DNA from: Dysgonamonadaceae bacterium
Lineage (GTDB): Bacteria > Bacteroidota > Bacteroidia > Bacteroidales > Azobacteroidaceae
Direction: 5' to 3'
Length of the DNA stretch: 19,292 bases
Assembly (NCBI GenBank): GCA_031287395.1
Contig: JAITTA010000013.1
Span: 1 to 19,292 of the forward strand
Shown one piece after another: positions 13,910-19,292 of the stretch. Every line of letters begins with the position of its first letter. The first letter of the stretch is position 1. The notes below the pieces were generated by a model that saw nothing but the letters and a program-made list of their open reading frames with translations, did not search any database and was not told where the DNA came from. The translations under genes and the position numbers were made by a program.

Positions 13910-14824
13910 ATGGAACGCTTTGAACTAAATATACTGGGATGCGGTTCGGCATTGCCGACTACCCGTCATTTTCCAAGCAGTCAGGTATTGAATCTCCGTG
14001 ACAAGCTTTATATGATTGATTGTGGGGAAGGTACCCAGATGCAATTGCGTTCCATGCATCTGAATTTCAATCGTTTGAATCAGATTTTCATATCTCATTT
14101 GCATGGGGATCATTGTTTTGGTCTTCCGGGTTTGTTGTCGACGCTCGGTTTATTGGGTCGTACAGGGGAATTGGTCGTTCATGCCCATCCCGATGCCCGG
14201 ACCGTTTTCGGGCCGGTTCTCGATTATTTTTGCCGGGAATTGCCTTATTCCGTACGGTTCAATGCCGTAGATCCTTACAAATCGGAACTGGTATATGAAG
14301 ATCGTACGGTAAAAGTGTATTCAATTCCTTTGAAACACCGGATTCCAACTTGCGGATATTTATTTCGGGAACTTCCTAAAAGTCCTCATATCATTCGCGA
14401 AATGATTGATTTTTATAAAATTCCTGTGAAACAAATTGCGCAAATCAAAGACGGTGCGGATTTTATTACCGGAGATGGAACGGTAGTCCCAAACCGGCAG
14501 TTGACTTGTCCTGCGAAATCGCCTAAAAAATATGCTTATTGTTCCGATACCGCATATTGCGAGAAAATAATACCCATTATAGAGGGAGTGGATTTGCTTT
14601 TTCACGAGGCGACATTCTGTGAAGCCGACCTGATAAGAGCGAAAGAAACATTCCATTCTTCTGCCCGGCAGGCTGCCATGATAGCGGAAAAAGCCGGAGT
14701 AGGGCAACTGGTCTTAGGTCATTTTTCAGCGCGATACCCGGACAATTCGGTTTTATTGGAAGAAGCAAAAGCTATTTTTCCGGAAACTATCCTCGCCTAC
14801 GAAGGACAGGTAATCAAATTGTGA
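13910..14824 (+). CDS. rnz: Ribonuclease Z
   Basis: Zinc-dependent endonuclease that removes the 3' trailer of precursor tRNAs, acting in the cytoplasm. 304 residues, the usual length of the short bacterial form. Metallo-beta-lactamase fold: IDCGEGTQMQLR (36-47), the zinc motif H63-x-H65-x-D67-H68 (SHLHGDHCFG), KHRIPTCGY with His143, SDTAYC with Asp213, FHEATF (231-236) and LGHFSARY with His271. All ligand positions are present. The ATG at 13910 gives the typical N-terminus LNILGCGSALPTTRHFPSSQ. It follows the queuosine genes, which also act on tRNA, and precedes a cupin gene by 37 bases. Confidence 0.95.
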   Translation: MERFELNILGCGSALPTTRHFPSSQVLNLRDKLYMIDCGEGTQMQLRSMHLNFNRLNQIFISHLHGDHCFGLPGLLSTLGLLGRTGELVVHAHPDARTVFGPVLDYFCRELPYSVRFNAVDPYKSELVYEDRTVKVYSIPLKHRIPTCGYLFRELPKSPHIIREMIDFYKIPVKQIAQIKDGADFITGDGTVVPNRQLTCPAKSPKKYAYCSDTAYCEKIIPIIEGVDLLFHEATFCEADLIRAKETFHSSARQAAMIAEKAGVGQLVLGHFSARYPDNSVLLEEAKAIFPETILAYEGQVIKL

Positions 14825-14861
14825 ATAACCGGATTGTGTTCGTTAATCAATTATTAATTAT

Positions 14862-15203
14862 ATGGAAAACAGAAAATTTTTTTTTGAGTCGGACTCTATG
14901 GAGTGGATTGACTTAGGCGGTGGTGTTAAACGCCAGATTATGGGTTATGATGAAAATGTGATGCTGGTTCAGGTTTCCTTTGAGAAAGGCAGCATCGGTG
15001 TAATCCACGACCATGTGCATGTACAGACGTCTTATGTCGCTAGTGGTAAGTTTGAGATCAATATCAATGGGGAAAAGCAGATTTTATCTGCCGGAGACGG
15101 TTTTTTTGCTCCTTCGGGAAAAGCACATGGAGTCGTTTGCCTGGAGACCGGCATCCTGATTGACGTATTTCATCCTATGAGAAAAGATTTTCTGAAGGAT
15201 TAA
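14862..15203 (+). CDS. Small cupin, KdgF-like
   Basis: 113 residues, a single cupin_2 barrel without export signal. First cupin motif: GVIHDHVHVQTSYVASGKFE, offering His49, His51 and Gln55 as metal ligands; second: GDGFFAPSGKAHGVVCLE with His89. The tail ILIDVFHPMRKDF resembles the DVF-P-R-D ending of KdgF, the cupin that opens the ring of unsaturated uronates during pectin and alginate breakdown, so a role in sugar-acid metabolism is possible; no uronate pathway gene is nearby. It lies 37 bases after rnz, probably in the same transcript. Its stop overlaps the stop of the convergent DUF5686 gene by three bases (15200-15203). Confidence 0.85.
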   Translation: MENRKFFFESDSMEWIDLGGGVKRQIMGYDENVMLVQVSFEKGSIGVIHDHVHVQTSYVASGKFEININGEKQILSAGDGFFAPSGKAHGVVCLETGILIDVFHPMRKDFLKD

Positions 15204-17560
15204 AAAGAAAAACTTCCGGTAAGCAATAATGAACCTTTTGTCAATTGGTGTCCGTTTGATGCTTTATTGTCATTCAGATAACTCAGACGACGGGCGTACT
15301 CTATCCGTAAAAATTTGAAAATATTGGCAAATCCGATGTTAACCTCCGAATAAGGAGTTGTTCCTAACGGATTGATCCCCAAATTGAACGAAAAGAGTTC
15401 AGGGTGGAATGCCGGATTATTATTATCGGATAAAGGACCGTAAATGATTCGGGTTCCGAGACTGGTCTTTATCTTGTTTCCCGGGTTAAATAACCGGAAT
15501 GGAGACCAGTTAAACATAAAATTGACATTTCCTGCAACATAATTATCCGTTGTGAATTCATAAAAATTCATACAGTTATAACCATCCTCTTCAAAAATAT
15601 AACTTTGGTTCCCCTGGAGGATAAACAAAAGGGGAAGTGGTACCCGGTTCCAGATTTTTCCTGCGGAGAAATAAAAATCCAAGGTTCCGCTGTTTCCCGG
15701 ATGGAATCTTTTATACCCCCGGAATTCAGTTATCCGGTAATTATAATCCGAACCGAAAAGACCTTTAATTCCAATCCGGTGACTCAGGTTCAATTCAATA
15801 TCTCCCTTTCGGATAGATACCCGTTTATCCCGGGTTTGGATAAATTTTTCCCCCGGAGAAAAACGCGCCGATAATTGTATTTCGGATGTCGAAATATTGG
15901 AAACAAAAGCAGTATCCGTCCCCCGGACTTTCATATACCGGACTACGCCTTTGGGTTCATCGTATTTGAATTGTCCTCCTATTTTATAGGAAAAATATTT
16001 AAACGGTTCATTTTCGAAAGTCAATAAACCTATTTTCTGAAACGACATATTGTTAGTCGATGCATGTGAAAATGAATAGGCAAAATGATCCCGGTTTGTC
16101 GTCAGGAGGTTTTGGCCGGGGATATTCATATCATTGACATAAGTAAACGAGATCAATTTTTTCGGATATTCCCGGAGGTATTGATCGCGCGGGTAAAGCG
16201 AGTAAATAATATCTGCCCGGTATTTTGCTTTCCGGTCTTTGAATCCATAAGCGACATATCCTCCCAACAACCATTGATTGAATAAATTGACGGTCGTATT
16301 TCCTCCCAGTTTCAATCGCAATCCCTCCATGTTGTTATAACTGACGAATTGAGTAAGAGGACCTGTTTCCACAGGACCTTTGATTCCTCCTATATGGAGA
16401 TGGTTATTAAGCAGGACGGGAATCATATTTTGAATGCGATTGAAAGAAGGATTTTTTGAAGCCGACCCGATCAATTCGCTTATCCGGCTCTGAGATGGGG
16501 TCAGGGGAACCTGGCGAATATTGTTCCAATAAGCTTCAGTTCTATTCAGATAGTCCGGTTCGGTTCGGGTTTTCCAAATACCGGAAGTATCCGGTTTTGT
16601 AAAATCAAAATTGTTACAGACAATTGTCCGGTCCGCAATCAGGCAGCCTTTTACGTCATCTCCCAATAAAATCAGGCAGACTTTCTTCCGGGGCAACAGG
16701 CTCTTTCCACAGGCGACATACGTCTGTGTTATAAGAATGTTCTGAAGAAAATTCATATTAGACGGATTATTCAGCGTAAATTTTGCCTCAATCAGGGAAT
16801 AATTTCCATCCGTCGAAATATAAAAACATCCGGAAAATGTGTTTTCTTTCATGTTTTCGCAATAAAAAGCCACTTCATAACAGGGTTTCCCGGCTACATT
16901 TTTCGTTCCCACAAGTTTGTAGGAATATGTTTTCCGGGCATCTTTTCCAAGGGGACTCTTAAATTTCAGTGACAAAATTTCATTTTCATCCCGGTAAAAG
17001 TCGATATTTCCAAATACTTCGTCCAATAAATACGAAACATTCTGTTGACCGATACTTTCATACAAGCCTTCCGTATGGAAAGCTTTTGATACAGAGCCTT
17101 TACGTTTATCTTTATGGCTTTCAAAGATAGTTTTATAATCCTCTGATAATAAGGTTGTAATGGCCAGATACGAAGGGTTTTTCTCAAGAGGACAGGCATA
17201 TTTAAGCCAGGGTTCAAAAGGACGGATAAAATACCTGTAAGTAAAATTATTCTTAACCTGGTAGTCCGATAATTGTTTATCCAGCGACTCTTTATTGATG
17301 ACAATATCGATTGATGTTTTCTGATAAAGTTCGTATTTCACAAATTCTTTTCCCGAAAAAGAATAATTGAACTTATTCTGGAACACTTTTTGCATGATTT
17401 CCGAAGCGTCGGTAGCGTCCGGATGAAAGCGTAACGCCCTCATTCCAATAACTCCGTATCTGATATCGGAAGGTTGACTCTGAGCCATCCCGTGTGCAAT
17501 ACACATAAAAAGAATGAACTGAAACGTTAAAATCTTATTCAGATACCCGGCCATTCGCAT
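15200..17560 (-). CDS. DUF5686 family outer-membrane protein
   Basis: 786 residues with a signal peptide (1 to about 27, ending GMAQS). An N-terminal domain (about 40-330) contains EIMQKVFQNKFNYSFSGKEF, YELYQKTSIDI and a stretch KNVAGKPCYEVAFYCEN, typical of DUF5686; the C-terminal half (about 400-786) alternates short amphipathic strands (for example YGFKDRKAKYRADIIYS, LGTTPYSEVNIGFANIF) and ends GSLLLTGSFSF with terminal Phe, as BAM-inserted barrels do. Family members often also carry a carboxypeptidase-regulatory-like domain at the N-terminus; I do not see one. The role in the Bacteroidota envelope is unknown. The gene is divergent from the T9SS esterase gene. Confidence 0.85.
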   Translation of the reverse strand: MRMAGYLNKILTFQFILFMCIAHGMAQSQPSDIRYGVIGMRALRFHPDATDASEIMQKVFQNKFNYSFSGKEFVKYELYQKTSIDIVINKESLDKQLSDYQVKNNFTYRYFIRPFEPWLKYACPLEKNPSYLAITTLLSEDYKTIFESHKDKRKGSVSKAFHTEGLYESIGQQNVSYLLDEVFGNIDFYRDENEILSLKFKSPLGKDARKTYSYKLVGTKNVAGKPCYEVAFYCENMKENTFSGCFYISTDGNYSLIEAKFTLNNPSNMNFLQNILITQTYVACGKSLLPRKKVCLILLGDDVKGCLIADRTIVCNNFDFTKPDTSGIWKTRTEPDYLNRTEAYWNNIRQVPLTPSQSRISELIGSASKNPSFNRIQNMIPVLLNNHLHIGGIKGPVETGPLTQFVSYNNMEGLRLKLGGNTTVNLFNQWLLGGYVAYGFKDRKAKYRADIIYSLYPRDQYLREYPKKLISFTYVNDMNIPGQNLLTTNRDHFAYSFSHASTNNMSFQKIGLLTFENEPFKYFSYKIGGQFKYDEPKGVVRYMKVRGTDTAFVSNISTSEIQLSARFSPGEKFIQTRDKRVSIRKGDIELNLSHRIGIKGLFGSDYNYRITEFRGYKRFHPGNSGTLDFYFSAGKIWNRVPLPLLFILQGNQSYIFEEDGYNCMNFYEFTTDNYVAGNVNFMFNWSPFRLFNPGNKIKTSLGTRIIYGPLSDNNNPAFHPELFSFNLGINPLGTTPYSEVNIGFANIFKFLRIEYARRLSYLNDNKASNGHQLTKGSLLLTGSFSF

Positions 17561-17584
17561 AAAAACAGTTAATTTGCATTGACA

Positions 17585-17638
17585 TTATAAGTGATAGGTT
17601 ATAAGTTTTATCGTTCGTAAGCCGAATTTGAAACCTAT
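17585..17638. repeat. Repeats in the DUF5686 / esterase divergent gap
   Basis: In the 104-base gap between the two starts, TTATAAGT occurs twice in direct orientation (17585-17592 and 17599-17606), and ATAGGTT (17594-17600) pairs with AACCTAT (17632-17638). No TAnnTTTG box is evident in either direction. The unit resembles the palindrome before rnz. Confidence 0.4.
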
Positions 17639-17664
17639 AGCCTGAAACTGACAGCTTAGCTCAT

Positions 17665-18909
17665 ATGAAAACGGTGTTTACCTCCACATTGTTGTTTGCG
17701 TGTCTGTTTTTTTTACAGGCTCAGAATCCTCAAAAGATAACGATCCGGTCGGGAGGGTACGACAGGGAATATTTACTGTACCTGCCGTCTTCTTATTCAT
17801 CCGGAAAAATGTCCGGGCTTATTGTGTGCCTGCACGGTTTTAACCGGACGATGGAAGATTTCTTTAATACCTATCCGATTGCTCCTGTTGCGGACCTGCT
17901 CAATTTAGTCGTGTTGGCTCCCCAGGCGCTTCCGGAACAGGATCCGGAGGTGGTTAACGAGTCCAAAAAGTTAGATACCTGGGGAATTAAAATACCGTTG
18001 GATGCCGCATGGGGTTGTGGACTCAGGGTTAAAGCCACATTGCTTGGAGCGACTTTTCTTGATGAAGAACTGAATAGAGGAGTTGACGATGTGGGCTTTA
18101 TCAACCGGATAATATCCGAAACAATGGGTGAATATGCGATTAATCCTGCCAATTGTTTTATATTCGGTACTTCTATGGGAGGATTTATGTCTTACCAATA
18201 TTCTATGTACTACGGTACGGGTTTAGCCGGATTGATTTCCGTTTGCGGTTCAATGGGGACTGCAATTCGGAATACGGGCAATACCGTGAATGTTCCTGTT
18301 TGTGATTTCCATAGTATAACCGACGAGGTTGTTCCATACGGAGGAACATTGAACTATGATCTGGGGTTATTGAATGCTTCCGTCTCAATTTGCCGGCCTA
18401 AAGAAGAGGTGATTCGTTTTTGGGTAAATAAAAATCTTACAACTCCGGATCCTAAAGAAGAAAATATAAATTATTATCCCTCAACGAATAATATTACCGT
18501 AAAAAAATATACTTATAGTCCCTTATCCGGCCGGAGCGAAGTGATTCATTATCGGATTAATGGAGCTACACACGATTATTACCTGGATAAAAATAAAGGT
18601 GATTGTATGGATTATAATGAAGAAGTCATCAGTTTCATCCGTTCCCATTTGAAGAGCCCGGGTACCGGCCTTGAACCGGTGATTGCAGGGGCGCTTGTGA
18701 TTGCTCCTAATCCGGTGATTGACCGGTGCACGGTGTATAAAACAAAACAGACTGCTAATGGTATCAGAATATATGATATGTCCGGGAAATTAAAAGGAGT
18801 TTATTCTTCATGCGAAGGAAATACCGAAATTGATTTTTCAAAATATCCTCATGGAATTTATATTCTAAATTATAACGGAAAAATGGTCAAGATCATCAAA
18901 TTTTTGTGA
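17665..18909 (+). CDS. Secreted alpha/beta-hydrolase esterase with T9SS sorting domain
   Basis: 414 residues: a signal peptide (1 to about 19, ending LQAQ), an esterase/PHB-depolymerase-like alpha/beta-hydrolase domain (about 24-330), and a C-terminal Por-secretion domain (about 343-414) marked by VIAPNP at its start, IRIYDMSGKL and YPHGIYIL near the end, and a basic tail. Catalytic candidates: the nucleophile elbow GTSMGG (Ser170), Asp220 (SITDEVVPYGG) and His303 (GATHDYY); VCLHGFN (54-60) is the oxyanion loop. The PHB depolymerase-like group also includes feruloyl and acetyl-xylan esterases, so the substrate may be a plant polysaccharide ester, but that is inference. The sorting domain sends the enzyme through type IX secretion to the surface or medium. 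No T9SS machinery gene is in the window. Confidence 0.9.
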   Translation: MKTVFTSTLLFACLFFLQAQNPQKITIRSGGYDREYLLYLPSSYSSGKMSGLIVCLHGFNRTMEDFFNTYPIAPVADLLNLVVLAPQALPEQDPEVVNESKKLDTWGIKIPLDAAWGCGLRVKATLLGATFLDEELNRGVDDVGFINRIISETMGEYAINPANCFIFGTSMGGFMSYQYSMYYGTGLAGLISVCGSMGTAIRNTGNTVNVPVCDFHSITDEVVPYGGTLNYDLGLLNASVSICRPKEEVIRFWVNKNLTTPDPKEENINYYPSTNNITVKKYTYSPLSGRSEVIHYRINGATHDYYLDKNKGDCMDYNEEVISFIRSHLKSPGTGLEPVIAGALVIAPNPVIDRCTVYKTKQTANGIRIYDMSGKLKGVYSSCEGNTEIDFSKYPHGIYILNYNGKMVKIIKFL

Positions 18910-18954
18910 CGATTCGATATCCTTGGTATTTATTGTTATAATAGTAATATATAT

Positions 18955-18970
18955 TAGTCCTATAGTCCTA
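18955..18970 (+). repeat. Two tandem TAGTCCTA units
   Basis: An 8-base unit is repeated directly (18955-18962 and 18963-18970) and followed by a seven-base T run, in the AT-rich gap after the esterase stop. No hairpin is visible, so its role as terminator is doubtful. Confidence 0.4.
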
Positions 18971-19014
18971 TAATTTTTTTGGCACGATTTTTTCCGTTTT
19001 TTAAAAAAAATAGT

Positions 19015-19022
19015 TACATTTG
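19015..19022 (+). promoter_or_regulatory. -7 box reading towards the right edge
   Basis: TACATTTG (TAnnTTTG) on the plus strand, 23 bases before an ATG at 19046. A -33 TTG at normal spacing is not evident. The spacing to the ATG is the same as for queD and other genes in this window. Confidence 0.5.
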
Positions 19023-19045
19023 CCGAGACTTACACAACATAATTC

Positions 19046-19292
<247 letters not shown>

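Overview
The window reads as chromosomal DNA of a Bacteroidales-type member of the Bacteroidota. The support is indirect but consistent: many genes are preceded by the TAnnTTTG -7 box typical of this phylum and lack strong Shine-Dalgarno sites; there is an ATP-type PEP carboxykinase, a TPR/transmembrane/AraC-HTH hybrid regulator, LVIVD-repeat proteins, a DUF5686 outer-membrane protein, a DUF4254 protein beside a family-9 glycosyltransferase, and a secreted esterase ending in a type IX secretion (Por) sorting domain. I cannot name the species. I see no rRNA, tRNA, CRISPR array, transposase or phage gene.

Layout. 1-2351, all on the minus strand: the N-terminus of a secreted protein running off the left edge, an 80-residue membrane/coiled-coil protein with its own promoter, a strong hairpin terminator, and the TPR-AraC regulator, which carries a palindromic repeat inserted in frame. 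2352-2666 holds the pckA terminator and a possible gene remnant. 2667-6001 (minus): pckA, then a secreted GHL10 glycoside hydrolase-like protein with its own promoter. 6214-7854 (plus): DUF4254 plus a heptosyltransferase-like GT9, probably one operon. 7851-12006 (minus): a LtaS-like membrane phosphotransferase/sulfatase-fold protein, a short exported protein, an LVIVD lipoprotein and a small outer-membrane barrel, possibly one transcription unit. 12139-12885 (plus): a Kdo/InaA-type lipopolysaccharide kinase. 12952-15203 (plus): queD-queE (overlapping), rnz and a KdgF-like cupin. 15200-17560 (minus): DUF5686. 17665-18909 (plus): T9SS-exported esterase. 18910-19292: a promoter and a candidate reading frame that carries a 15-unit AG tract and runs off the right edge.

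How the genes fit together. The centre (6.2-12.9 kb) is an envelope-glycan neighbourhood: a sugar transferase, a sugar kinase and an extracytoplasmic phosphotransferase-fold enzyme with exported partners, which suggests building or decorating LPS core or a surface polymer. queD/queE (7-deazaguanine synthesis for tRNA queuosine) followed by rnz (tRNA 3' processing) form a tRNA-maturation group. pckA is central metabolism. The observations most worth checking are the AG tract at the right edge, the palindromic repeat domesticated inside the regulator, the 80-residue protein resembling that regulator's membrane-linker segment, the duplicated start region heading a 19-codon Cys/His-rich mini-ORF, and the LtaS-like/LVIVD/barrel gene set.
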